Of a stretch of DNA of 64,000 bases, positions 45,474 to 53,608 are shown in pieces. This stretch comes from Nocardioides ferulae (GTDB lineage Bacteria > Actinomycetota > Actinomycetes > Propionibacteriales > Nocardioidaceae), in the NCBI RefSeq assembly GCF_003660455.1, contig NZ_QZVR01000023.1, positions 1-64,000 on the forward strand. Direction: 5' to 3'. Numbering within the stretch: position 1 is the first letter of the stretch; each line of letters starts with the position of its first letter. Both the position numbers and the translations under genes were made by a program. Under the pieces are notes generated by a model that saw only the letters and a program-made list of their open reading frames with translations, had not been told where the DNA came from and did no database searches.

Positions 45474-46466
45474 ATGGCGGCTGTCGACGTCGCCGCCCTC
45501 GTCGAGGGCGTGCGCGCCGGCCGGCGCGCCTCGGTGTCGCGGGCGATCACGCTCGTCGAGTCGTCCAAGCCCGCGCACCGGACGGCGGCCCGCGAGCTGC
45601 TCACCGAGCTCACCGGTCACTCGGGGCACACCGGTGGCGGAGCAGTGCGGGTCGGGATCTCGGGGGTGCCCGGCGTCGGCAAGTCGACGTTCATCGAGGC
45701 GCTCGGCACCCGGCTGGCCGCGGACGGTCACCGGGTGGGCGTCCTCGCGGTCGACCCCTCCTCGGTGCGCACCGGCGGGTCGGTGCTCGGCGACAAGACC
45801 CGGATGGCCCGCCTCGCCGCCGACCCGCGCGCCTACATCCGCCCCTCGCCGTCCGCGGGCACCCTCGGCGGCGTGGCCCGGGCCACCGTGCAGGCGATCA
45901 CCGTGCTCGAGGCCGCCGGCTTCGACGTGGTCCTGGTCGAGACCGTGGGCGTGGGCCAGTCCGAGGTCACCGTGGCCGGCATGGTCGACACGTTCCTGTT
46001 CCTCACCCTGGCTCGCACCGGCGACCAGCTGCAGGGCATCAAGAAGGGCATCCTCGAGATCGCGGACCTGATCGCGGTCAACAAGGCCGACGGCGACCGC
46101 GAGGGGGAGGCCCGGGCCGCGGCGCGCGAGCTGGCCGGCGCGCTGCGACTGGTGCACGGCAAGGGGGAGTGGGCCCCGCCGGTGGTCACCTGCTCCGCGC
46201 TCACCGACGTCGGCGTCGACGACCTGTGGCGCCGGGTCATCGACCACCGGGACCACCTCGGCCCCGACGGCCTGGCCGCGAAGCGGGCCCGCCAGCAGCT
46301 CGACTTCACCTGGGCACTGGTGCGCGACGAGCTCGAGCAGCGGCTGCGCACCTCGCCGCGGGTCAAGGAGATCCGCGGACAGGTCCGCGAGGCGGTGCTT
46401 GCCGGGCGGCTGCCGGCGACGGTCGCGGCCGACCGGATCCTCGCGGCGTACGACGCCCGCGACTGA
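45474..46466 (+). CDS. meaB: Methylmalonyl Co-A mutase-associated GTPase MeaB
   Basis: MeaB is the G-protein chaperone that gates cobalamin loading and protects MutAB from inactivation. The 330 residues carry the P-loop GVPGVGKS (64-71), AVDPSS (switch region), RPSPSAGTLGGVA, VLVETVGVGQSEVTVAGMVDTF and the guanine-binding NKADGD. Length is normal for MeaB/ArgK. It follows mutB in the same direction. Identification is firm from sequence and context. Confidence 0.96.
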   Translation: MAAVDVAALVEGVRAGRRASVSRAITLVESSKPAHRTAARELLTELTGHSGHTGGGAVRVGISGVPGVGKSTFIEALGTRLAADGHRVGVLAVDPSSVRTGGSVLGDKTRMARLAADPRAYIRPSPSAGTLGGVARATVQAITVLEAAGFDVVLVETVGVGQSEVTVAGMVDTFLFLTLARTGDQLQGIKKGILEIADLIAVNKADGDREGEARAAARELAGALRLVHGKGEWAPPVVTCSALTDVGVDDLWRRVIDHRDHLGPDGLAAKRARQQLDFTWALVRDELEQRLRTSPRVKEIRGQVREAVLAGRLPATVAADRILAAYDARD

Positions 46467-46506
46467 GTCCGGTCCTGTCTCGGGGGTCGACTACCCTGGG
46501 CAGGCC

Positions 46507-47736
46507 ATGGCTGTCCCCTCCGATGAACCCACGCCCCTCGCCTCGCCGCTGCTCTCCTCCGTCGTCGACGCCCACCTCGAGGAGCTCGTCGCGCTGCGCC
46601 GCGACCTGCACGCCCACCCGGAGCTCTCGTGGGCCGAGCACCGCACCACCGAGGTCGTCGCGGCCCGGGTCGAGGCGGCCGGCTGGCAGGTGACGCCGCT
46701 GGCGCGCACCGGCTTCGTCGCCGACCTCGGCGCCGCCGGCCCCCGGGTCGCGCTGCGGGCCGACCTCGACGCGCTCCCGGTGCCCGACGAGACCGGCGAC
46801 CCGTGGGCGAGCACGGTCGAGGGGGTCACCCACGCCTGTGGCCACGACGTGCACACCTCGGCGCTGGTCGGGGCCGCGCTCGCGCTGTCGGCGGCCGAGC
46901 AGCAGGGGCTGCTCCCGGGCCGGGTGCGGCTGCTGTTCCAGCCCGCCGAGGAGGTGATGCCCGGTGGCGCGTTGTCCCTGCTGGACGCCGGCGCCCTGCG
47001 CGACGTCGAGCGGGTCTTCGGCATGCACTGCGACCCCAGCCTCGACGTCGGCCGGATCGGCCTGCGCGAGGGGCCGATCACCGGTGCGGCCGACCACCTC
47101 GACGTGAGACTGACCGGCTCCGGCGGGCACACCTCCCGACCGCACCTGACCGAGGACCTCACGTTCGCGATCGGCAAGGTCGTCACCGAGCTGCCCGCGA
47201 TCCTGTCGCGGCGCCTGGACCCGCGGGCGGGCGTCAGCGTCGTGTGGGGCCGGCTGCACGCCGGGTCGGCGCACAACGTCATCCCCAGCACCGGCCGCCT
47301 CGGCGGCACCGTGCGCATGCTCGACGCGATCGCCTGGTCCGACGCCGAGAAGCTGGTGCCCGACCTGATCCAGCAGATCGTCGCGCCGTACGGCGTACAC
47401 GCCGAGGTCGCCTACCAGCGCGGCGTCCCGCCGGTGGTCAACGAGCAGCGCTCCATCGACCTGCTCACCCAGGCCGTCGACCGGGTGCTCGGCCCGGAGG
47501 GGCCGGTGACCACCCAGCAGAGCCTGGGCGGCGAGGACTTCGGGTGGTATCTCGACGTCGTCCCCGGGGCGATGATGCGCCTCGGCACCCGCACCCCCGG
47601 CGGCCCCACCTACGACCTGCACCAGGGCAACCTGCGCATCGACGAGCGGGCCATCGGCATCGGGGCCCGGGTGCTCGCGGAGGCCGCCGCCGGGGCGCTG
47701 CACGACCTGGCCCCTGGTTCGACTCATCCGGGTTAG
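46507..47736 (+). CDS. M20 family amidohydrolase
   Basis: This zinc-dependent hydrolase of the IAA-amino acid hydrolase / hippurate hydrolase / N-acyl amino acid amidohydrolase group has 409 residues. Metal ligand segments are RADLDALPV, HACGHDVHTS (Cys, His), PAEEVMPGG (Glu pair), MHCDPSLDVG and the C-terminal LGGEDFGWYL (Glu). The dimerisation lid domain lies in the middle (DHLDVRLTGSGGHTSRPH). ATG 46507 has TACCCT (46492-46497) nine bases upstream as a possible -10. The natural substrate is unknown and no operon partner is evident. Confidence 0.9.
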   Translation: MAVPSDEPTPLASPLLSSVVDAHLEELVALRRDLHAHPELSWAEHRTTEVVAARVEAAGWQVTPLARTGFVADLGAAGPRVALRADLDALPVPDETGDPWASTVEGVTHACGHDVHTSALVGAALALSAAEQQGLLPGRVRLLFQPAEEVMPGGALSLLDAGALRDVERVFGMHCDPSLDVGRIGLREGPITGAADHLDVRLTGSGGHTSRPHLTEDLTFAIGKVVTELPAILSRRLDPRAGVSVVWGRLHAGSAHNVIPSTGRLGGTVRMLDAIAWSDAEKLVPDLIQQIVAPYGVHAEVAYQRGVPPVVNEQRSIDLLTQAVDRVLGPEGPVTTQQSLGGEDFGWYLDVVPGAMMRLGTRTPGGPTYDLHQGNLRIDERAIGIGARVLAEAAAGALHDLAPGSTHPG

Positions 47737-47790
47737 TCATGCCCGTGGTGCAACTCGTCGGGACCGGCGGGGGAGAAAGTCCCGTGCAGT

Positions 47791-47805
47791 CGGTCCTCCG
47801 GACCG
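47791..47805 (+). terminator. Short hairpin after the amidohydrolase gene
   Basis: A perfect 6-bp stem CGGTCC/GGACCG with a 3-nt loop lies 54 bp after the stop codon and is followed by CTTTACG. It is a modest candidate terminator in the 285-bp gap before the nucleoside operon. Confidence 0.35.
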
Positions 47806-47889
47806 CTTTACGCACCCGCCCACGGCCTGTTGACTGTGGGCGTCCCGGCACCCGTCGGGGCCCTGAAGGTCCTCCCCATTCGTCGGCGC

Positions 47890-47901
47890 GCAATCGTTTA
47901 C
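47890..47901. promoter_or_regulatory. LacI-family operator candidate upstream of the nucleoside uptake operon
   Basis: GCAATCGTTTAC matches the LacI-family core pattern GnAAnCGnTTnC at every fixed position. It lies 132 bp before the BMP lipoprotein gene and 64 bp before a TAGGGT -10 candidate at 47966-47971. Control of nucleoside uptake by a LacI-type regulator would be reasonable. The regulator gene is not in the window. Confidence 0.45.
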
Positions 47902-47965
47902 GCTCGGGAGGCGCCGAACAGGTAACAACCTCGTCACGGCACCATCCCCACGGCGTAGAAGGCTC

Positions 47966-47971
47966 TAGGGT
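47966..47971 (+). promoter_or_regulatory. Candidate -10 (TAGGGT) of the nucleoside uptake operon
   Basis: TAGGGT lies 50 bp before the start codon of the lipoprotein gene, giving a leader of about 45 nt that includes the strong GAGGAGG (48011-48017). The -35 is not clear. Confidence 0.4.
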
Positions 47972-48021
47972 CGAATCGGTTCGCGCCCGCGCGGGGCGCC
48001 CGTTTTACATGAGGAGGCGTC

Positions 48022-49074
48022 TTGCGACGCAGCATGAAACTCGCAGCTCTGCTTACTGCCGGAGTCCTCTCGCTGACCGCGTGCGGCAGCGACGACGACG
48101 GTGAGAGCACCAACGAGGGGAACGGCGGAGACGCCCCCCAGTCCGACGTCAAGGTCGGCATGGCCTACGACGTGGGCGGCCGCGGCGACCAGTCGTTCAA
48201 CGACTCCGCCGCCGCCGGTCTCGACAAGGCCGTCGAGGAGTTCGGCGTCGACTCCCAGGAGTCCGAGGCTGAGGACGGCGAGGCCGAGACGGCCCGCGAG
48301 GAGCGCCTGCGCACCTTCGCCGACGCCGGCTACAACCCGATCATCGCGGTCGGCTTCGCCTACGCCGCGTCGGTCGGCAAGGTCTCCGAGGAGTACCCCG
48401 ACGTCAACTTCGCGATCATCGACGACTCCAGTCTGGCCGACTCCTCCAACGTCGCCTCGCTCGTCTTCGCCGAGCACGAGGGCTCCTTCCTCGTCGGCGC
48501 GGCCGCCGCGCTGAAGACCGAGGCCGACCACATCGGCTTCGTCGGTGGCGTCGAGACCCCGCTGATCCAGAAGTTCGAGGCCGGCTACGTCGCCGGCGCC
48601 GAGGCCGTCAACCCCGACATCAAGGTCGACGTGACCTACCTGACCCAGGTGCCGGACTTCTCCGGCTTCGCCGACCCGGCGAAGGGCAAGACCGCCGCGA
48701 CCGGCATGTTCGACAACGGCGCCGACATCGTCTACCACGCCGCCGGCGGGTCCGGTGGCGGCGTCTTCGAGGCCGCGGCCGAGGCGGAGGGCTGGGCCAT
48801 CGGTGTCGACTCCGACCAGTACAACACCGCCGACCCGTCGGTCCAGGACGTCATCCTGACCTCGATGCTGAAGAACATCGATGTCGCGGTGTACGACTAC
48901 ATCACCGGCGTCGTCGAGGGCGAGACCCCCACCGGCGTGACCACCTACGACCTGTCGGTCGACGGTGTGGGCTACTCCACCAGCGGCGGCTTCGTCGACG
49001 ACATCGCCGAGCAGCTCGACGAGTACAAGCAGCAGATCGTGGACGGCGAGCTCGAGGTCCCCGAGGCCCCGTGA
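48022..49074 (+). CDS. BMP-family nucleoside-binding lipoprotein
   Basis: This is the substrate-binding protein of an ABC importer for purine/pyrimidine nucleosides. The 350 residues have a signal peptide with lipobox LTAC (Cys21), a low-complexity acidic linker, then the BMP/PnrA fold with KVGMAYDVGGRGDQSFNDSAAAGLDKAVEEFG, NPIIAVGFAYAASV, GSFLVGAAAAL, HIGFVGGVETPLIQKFEAGYVAGA and GVDSDQYNTADP. TTG 48022 is taken as the start since GAGGAGG ends 4 nt before it; ATG 48034 would also leave a usable signal peptide. A hairpin separates it from the ATPase gene. Confidence 0.92.
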   Translation: MRRSMKLAALLTAGVLSLTACGSDDDGESTNEGNGGDAPQSDVKVGMAYDVGGRGDQSFNDSAAAGLDKAVEEFGVDSQESEAEDGEAETAREERLRTFADAGYNPIIAVGFAYAASVGKVSEEYPDVNFAIIDDSSLADSSNVASLVFAEHEGSFLVGAAAALKTEADHIGFVGGVETPLIQKFEAGYVAGAEAVNPDIKVDVTYLTQVPDFSGFADPAKGKTAATGMFDNGADIVYHAAGGSGGGVFEAAAEAEGWAIGVDSDQYNTADPSVQDVILTSMLKNIDVAVYDYITGVVEGETPTGVTTYDLSVDGVGYSTSGGFVDDIAEQLDEYKQQIVDGELEVPEAP

Positions 49075-49139
49075 GCCTGACCGCTCGCGGTCTGCACACA
49101 GCAACTGCACCACCCCAGCTGCTCCGCAGCTGACCCATC

Positions 49140-49178
49140 GGGGTCGCGGGCACGCGTTCCGCGCGTGCCTGCGACCCC
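49140..49178 (+). terminator. Strong intra-operon hairpin after the binding-protein gene
   Basis: A 17-bp stem (49140-49156 with 49162-49178, one G-U pair) with a 5-nt loop lies 65 bp after the lipoprotein stop and before the ATPase gene. A second 7-bp hairpin follows at 49189-49207. In binding-protein transporters such a structure often lets the binding protein be made in excess by partial termination or mRNA protection. Confidence 0.65.
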
Positions 49179-49228
49179 GGTCCGCTCTCCGGGTCGTGAG
49201 GACCCGGACCGAAGGAGGTCACAGCGCC

Positions 49229-50767
49229 GTGTCCACCCCCGCACCCGCCAGGGCCGGCACCGCCGAAATCGCGGTCCGCCTGCGCGGCATCGGCAAGCGG
49301 TTCCCGGGCGTCATCGCCAACGACGACATCAACATCGACGTGCGCCGGGGAACGATCCACGCGATCGTCGGCGAGAACGGCGCCGGCAAGTCGACGCTGA
49401 TGAAGATCCTCTACGGCGTTCAGCCGCCCGACTCCGGCACGATCGAGATCAACGGCGAGCAGGTCGCCCTGTCGAGCCCCGCGGACGCGATCAAGCACGG
49501 CGTCGGCATGGTGTTCCAGCACTTCATGCTCGCCGACAACCTGACCGTGCTCGAGAACGTCGTCCTCGGTGCCGAGAAGCTGCACGGCATCGGTGGCGCC
49601 GCTCGCGACGAGATCCGGCGGCTCTCCGACGCCTATGGCCTCGACATCGAGCCCGACGAGCTGGTCGAGGACCTCGGTGTCGGGCAGCGCCAGCGGGTCG
49701 AGATCCTCAAGGTCCTCTACCGCGGCGCCCGGGTGATCATCCTCGATGAGCCGACCGCGGTCCTCGTCCCCCAGGAGGTCGACGAGCTGTTCGGCAACCT
49801 GCGCGGGCTCAAGTCCGAGGGCTTCTCGATCATCTTCATCTCCCACAAACTCGACGAGGTGCTCGCGGTCGCCGACGAGATCACCGTGATCCGCCGGGGC
49901 ACGACGGTCTCGACCGTGCAGCCGACCGACGTGACCTCGCGTCAGTTGGCCGAGCTGATGGTCGGCTCCGAGCTGCCCTCGCCCAGCACCGAGGCGTCCA
50001 CGGTCACCGACGAGGTGCTGATCTCGGTCCAGGACCTCACGCTCACCAACGCCGACGGCCGCAGGCTGCTCACCGACATCTCCTTCGACATCCACCGCGG
50101 CGAGGTCCTCGGCATCGCGGGGGTCGAGGGCAACGGCCAGGAGGAGCTCGTCGAGTCGCTCATGGGCATGCGGCACGGGGCGCGGGGCACGATCCGTCTC
50201 CGGGGCGACGACCTCACCTCGATGTCGACGCGCGACCGGCGGCAGGCCGGCGTCGGCTACATCCCGGCCGATCGCCACCGCCATGGCCTGTTGCTCGAGT
50301 CGCCGCTGTGGGAGAACCGGGTGCTCGGCCACCAGTTCCGCGCCCCCAGCGTGAAGCACGGGATGATCGACAAGACCGCCGCCCGGGCGGACACCGAGCG
50401 GATCATCACCGAGTACGACGTGCGCACGCCCGGCCCGGACGTGCTGGCCGCGTCGCTGTCCGGCGGCAACCAGCAGAAGCTGATCGTCGGCCGCGAGATG
50501 AGCTCGGAGCCGATCCTGCTGATCGCCTCGCACCCCACCCGTGGTGTCGACGTCGGTGCCCAGGCCGCGATCTGGGACCACATCAAGAGAGCCCGTCGGG
50601 AAGGACTGGCAGTGCTGCTGATCTCCGCCGACCTCGAGGAGCTGATCGGCCTGTCCGACCGCATCGAGGTCATCCTCCGCGGCCGCCTGGTCGGCACCTT
50701 CGACCCGGGCGCGGTGACCCCCGAGCAGCTCGGCTCGGCGATGACCGGAGCGGAGGCCCAGGCATGA
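49229..50767 (+). CDS. ABC transporter ATP-binding protein for nucleosides (two NBDs)
   Basis: The 512 residues comprise two NBDs in tandem as in RbsA/YufO-type importers. NBD1 has Walker A GENGAGKST, the signature region VGQRQRVEI and Walker B VIILDEPTAVL. NBD2 has a degenerate Walker A (GVEGNGQEEL), the signature LSGGNQQKL and IASHPTRGVDVGAQ, with no catalytic Glu. One active and one altered site is usual for this group. The GTG at 49229 follows GGAGG (49214-49218). It ends overlapping the first permease by 4 bp. It powers uptake with the BMP lipoprotein and the two permeases. Confidence 0.93.
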   Translation: MSTPAPARAGTAEIAVRLRGIGKRFPGVIANDDINIDVRRGTIHAIVGENGAGKSTLMKILYGVQPPDSGTIEINGEQVALSSPADAIKHGVGMVFQHFMLADNLTVLENVVLGAEKLHGIGGAARDEIRRLSDAYGLDIEPDELVEDLGVGQRQRVEILKVLYRGARVIILDEPTAVLVPQEVDELFGNLRGLKSEGFSIIFISHKLDEVLAVADEITVIRRGTTVSTVQPTDVTSRQLAELMVGSELPSPSTEASTVTDEVLISVQDLTLTNADGRRLLTDISFDIHRGEVLGIAGVEGNGQEELVESLMGMRHGARGTIRLRGDDLTSMSTRDRRQAGVGYIPADRHRHGLLLESPLWENRVLGHQFRAPSVKHGMIDKTAARADTERIITEYDVRTPGPDVLAASLSGGNQQKLIVGREMSSEPILLIASHPTRGVDVGAQAAIWDHIKRARREGLAVLLISADLEELIGLSDRIEVILRGRLVGTFDPGAVTPEQLGSAMTGAEAQA

Positions 50768-51927
50768 CCCCGCGTCTGACCCGGATCGCCCTGGGCGTCA
50801 GCGCACCGATCCTGGCGCTACTGGCCGCGTTCGCCATCACCAGCCTGGTGCTGATCATCGCCGGCGACCCGGTCGGCGACGTCTGGAACACGATCCTCAC
50901 CTGGCCCGAGACGCGCAACCAGTCGAACATCATCGACAACGGCACCGTCCTCTACCTCTCCGGCCTGGCCGTCGCGGTCGGGTTCAAGATGAACCTGTTC
51001 AACATCGGTGTCGACGGCCAGTACCGCGTGGCCGGCTTCGCCGCCGCGGTCGTGGCGGGCGAGGCGTGGCTCCCGGGCTACCTCAACACCGTGCTGGCGA
51101 TCATGGCCGCGATGGCGGTCGGTGCGCTGTGGGCCGGCATCGCCGGCGTGCTGCGGGCCACCCGGGGCGTGAGCGAGGTGATCGCGACGATCATGCTGAA
51201 CGCGATCGCCACCAGCCTGGTCGCCTACCTGCTGCGCAAGGTGGCGGTGCGCGAAGAGGGCAGCAACATCATCGCGACCAAGGAGATCCCCGAGGGCAGC
51301 CGGATCCCGAACATCTCGATCGGCGAGGGCGCCACCGCGGAGATCTATGGTTTCGTGTTCATCGCGGTCCTGGCCGGCGTGGCCTACTGGTTCCTGCTGA
51401 ACAAGACCCGTTTCGGCTTCGACCTGCGCGCCACCGGCCAGTCCACGACCGCCGCCGTGGCCAGCGGCATCTCGGTGAACAAGATGATCGTCACCGCGAT
51501 GCTGATCTCGGGTGCGGCCGCCGGTCTGGTCGGCCTGCCGATCATCTTCGGCGACTCCTTCTCCTACGGCTCCACGTTCCAGTCCGGGCTCGGTTTCGCC
51601 GGCATCGCGGTCGCCCTGCTGGGTCGCAACCATCCGTTCGGGATCGCGATGGGCGCCCTGCTCTTCGCCTTCCTCGACGAGCAGTCGAACCGGCTGCAGA
51701 TCCTGGTGGGCGTGGCGCCCGACATCGTGGCGATCACTCAGGGCGTCATCGTGATCACCGTGGTCATCTCCTACGAGCTGGTGCGCCGCTACGGCGTCCG
51801 GCTCGAGCAGCGGCGGGTGGCCCAGGCCCTGGTCGGCGCTGGCGCTGAGCCGCAGCGTCCGCTGGACGGTAGCCAACAGCCCCCCACCGACGGCCCCAGT
51901 GACCAGAACGAGGAGACCAAGGCATGA
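50764..51927 (+). CDS. Nucleoside ABC transporter permease (first)
   Basis: This membrane subunit of the BMP-type importer has 387 residues and about ten hydrophobic segments. It contains the family landmarks GTVLYLSGLAVAVGFKMNLFNIGVDGQ and GVSEVIATIMLNAIA and the loop GFDLRATGQSTTAAVASGISVNK, corresponding to YufP/NupP. The C-terminus is a hydrophilic Pro/Gln tail. ATG 50764 overlaps the ATPase stop. The end overlaps the second permease by 4 bp. Confidence 0.92.
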   Translation: MTPRLTRIALGVSAPILALLAAFAITSLVLIIAGDPVGDVWNTILTWPETRNQSNIIDNGTVLYLSGLAVAVGFKMNLFNIGVDGQYRVAGFAAAVVAGEAWLPGYLNTVLAIMAAMAVGALWAGIAGVLRATRGVSEVIATIMLNAIATSLVAYLLRKVAVREEGSNIIATKEIPEGSRIPNISIGEGATAEIYGFVFIAVLAGVAYWFLLNKTRFGFDLRATGQSTTAAVASGISVNKMIVTAMLISGAAAGLVGLPIIFGDSFSYGSTFQSGLGFAGIAVALLGRNHPFGIAMGALLFAFLDEQSNRLQILVGVAPDIVAITQGVIVITVVISYELVRRYGVRLEQRRVAQALVGAGAEPQRPLDGSQQPPTDGPSDQNEETKA

Positions 51928-53189
51928 GCGCCTCGGACACCGCAAGCCACGTCGCCGCGCCCGCCGCGAAGTCCGGACGGGGCCGGCTGCCCCGCTACTG
52001 GATCGTCGTCGCCCTGCTGGCGGTCGTGTTCATCCTCTCCGTGCTCAAGCTGGTCACCGGTGCCGACGACCTGCTGTCCTCCGGCACGGTCGCCGCCACC
52101 CTGATCGCGACCGTCCCGATCATGCTCGCCGGTCTCGGCGGTCTGTGGTCCGAGCGCGCCGGCATCGTCAACATCGGTCTCGAGGGCATGATGATCCTCG
52201 GCACGTACGGCGCCGGCTACTTCGGCTACAACTACGGCCCGTGGATGGGTGTGGCCGGAGCGATCCTGATGGGTGTGCTCGGCGGACTGATCCACGCCGT
52301 CGCCACCGTGGTCTTCGGCGTCGACCACATCATCTCCGGCGTCGCGATCAACATCATCGCGCTCGGTGCCGTGCAGTACCTCGCGTCGCTGACCTTCGTC
52401 GGCCTGCCCGGCGGTGGCCAGACCCAGTCGCCGAAGATCGAGGACGTCCAGACGATCACGATCGGACCACTGGCCGACGCGCTGGACAAGATCGAGGACA
52501 AGGACGTCTTCTTCGTCTCCGAGCTCGCGGGCGTGTTCGAGGCGTTCGTCTCGAACCTCTCGATGCTCGTGGTGCTGGCGCTGGTGCTGCTCGTGCTCAC
52601 CTGGTGGCTGCTGTGGCGCACCCCGTTCGGGCTGCGGCTGCGCTCCTGCGGCGAGAGCCCGGCGGCCGCGGAGTCGCTGGGAGTCAAGGTGCTGCGGTAC
52701 AAGTTCGCCGCGGTGCTGATCTCGGGCGGCCTCGCCGGCCTCGCTGGCGGCTTCCTGGCCATGGTGGCGTCGAGCAACTACCGCGACGGACAGACCGGCG
52801 GACGAGGCTACATCGGCCTGGCCGCCATGATCTTCGGCAACTGGCGCCCGGGTGGGCTGCTGGCCGGCTCCGGCCTGTTCGGCTACACCGAGACGCTGGG
52901 CCTGCGGCAGGGCGGCTCCTCGGTGCACGCGTTGCTGCTGGCCATCGCGATCCTCGCTCTGGCCTTCGCCATCTGGCAGTTCCGCTCCGGCGCGGTGATC
53001 ACCGGCTCGGTCATGGTCGCGGCGGGCGTCGCGATCGGCGCGGTGTACCTCGCGATCGAGGAGGTCCCCGGCGACTTCACCCGGATGACGCCCTACGTGA
53101 TCACGCTGTTGGTGCTCGCGTTCGCCTCGCAACGACTACGGATGCCTGCCGCCGACGGCGTCATCTATCGCAAGGGCAGCGCCGGATGA
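51924..53189 (+). CDS. Nucleoside ABC transporter permease (second)
   Basis: This second permease of the heterodimeric channel (YufQ/NupQ-like) has 421 residues with multiple membrane segments. Family motifs are LAGLGGLWSERAGIVNIGLEGMM, GVDHIISGVAINIIALG, the coupling loop FGLRLRSCGESPAAAESLGVKV and GRGYIGLAAMIFGNWRPGG. An extra soluble stretch (about 165-205, acidic) is inserted in the middle. It overlaps both neighbours by 4 bp; cdd follows. Confidence 0.92.
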   Translation: MSASDTASHVAAPAAKSGRGRLPRYWIVVALLAVVFILSVLKLVTGADDLLSSGTVAATLIATVPIMLAGLGGLWSERAGIVNIGLEGMMILGTYGAGYFGYNYGPWMGVAGAILMGVLGGLIHAVATVVFGVDHIISGVAINIIALGAVQYLASLTFVGLPGGGQTQSPKIEDVQTITIGPLADALDKIEDKDVFFVSELAGVFEAFVSNLSMLVVLALVLLVLTWWLLWRTPFGLRLRSCGESPAAAESLGVKVLRYKFAAVLISGGLAGLAGGFLAMVASSNYRDGQTGGRGYIGLAAMIFGNWRPGGLLAGSGLFGYTETLGLRQGGSSVHALLLAIAILALAFAIWQFRSGAVITGSVMVAAGVAIGAVYLAIEEVPGDFTRMTPYVITLLVLAFASQRLRMPAADGVIYRKGSAG

Positions 53190-53608
53190 CCGGCGCCGCT
53201 CCTGCGGGGGCCGAGCTCGACCCGGGGTTCGACTGGGAGGCGCTGCGGGCCGAGGCGGTCGCGGTCCTGGACCGTGCCTACGTGCCCTACTCCGGCTACC
53301 CGGTCGGGGCCGCGGCGCGCGTCGACGACGGCCGGCTGGTCACGGGCTGCAACGTCGAGAACGCGTCGTACGGCGTGGGGCTGTGTGCGGAGTGCGGACT
53401 GGTCAGCCAGCTGCACCTGACCGGCGGCGGCCGGTTGACGCACTTCGTGTGCGTCAACCGCGACGGTGCGGTGATCATGCCGTGCGGCCGCTGCCGGCAA
53501 CTGCTGTGGGAGAACGGCGGCCCGTCGCTGCTCGCGATGACGGTGTCGGGCGTGAAGAGGATGGATGAGGTGCTGCCGGATGCGTTCGGTCCCGACGACC
53601 TCGCTTGA
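53186..53608 (+). CDS. cdd: Cytidine deaminase
   Basis: This enzyme converts (deoxy)cytidine to (deoxy)uridine. The 140 residues have YVPYSGYPVGAAARV, the zinc/catalytic motif CNVENASYGVGLCAEC (catalytic Glu in CAE) and PCGRCRQLLWE supplying two Cys. It is the homotetrameric type. The ATG overlaps the permease stop, so it is coupled to uptake. The 3' end overlaps the start of the P450 gene by about 29 bp. Confidence 0.94.
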   Translation: MTGAAPAGAELDPGFDWEALRAEAVAVLDRAYVPYSGYPVGAAARVDDGRLVTGCNVENASYGVGLCAECGLVSQLHLTGGGRLTHFVCVNRDGAVIMPCGRCRQLLWENGGPSLLAMTVSGVKRMDEVLPDAFGPDDLA

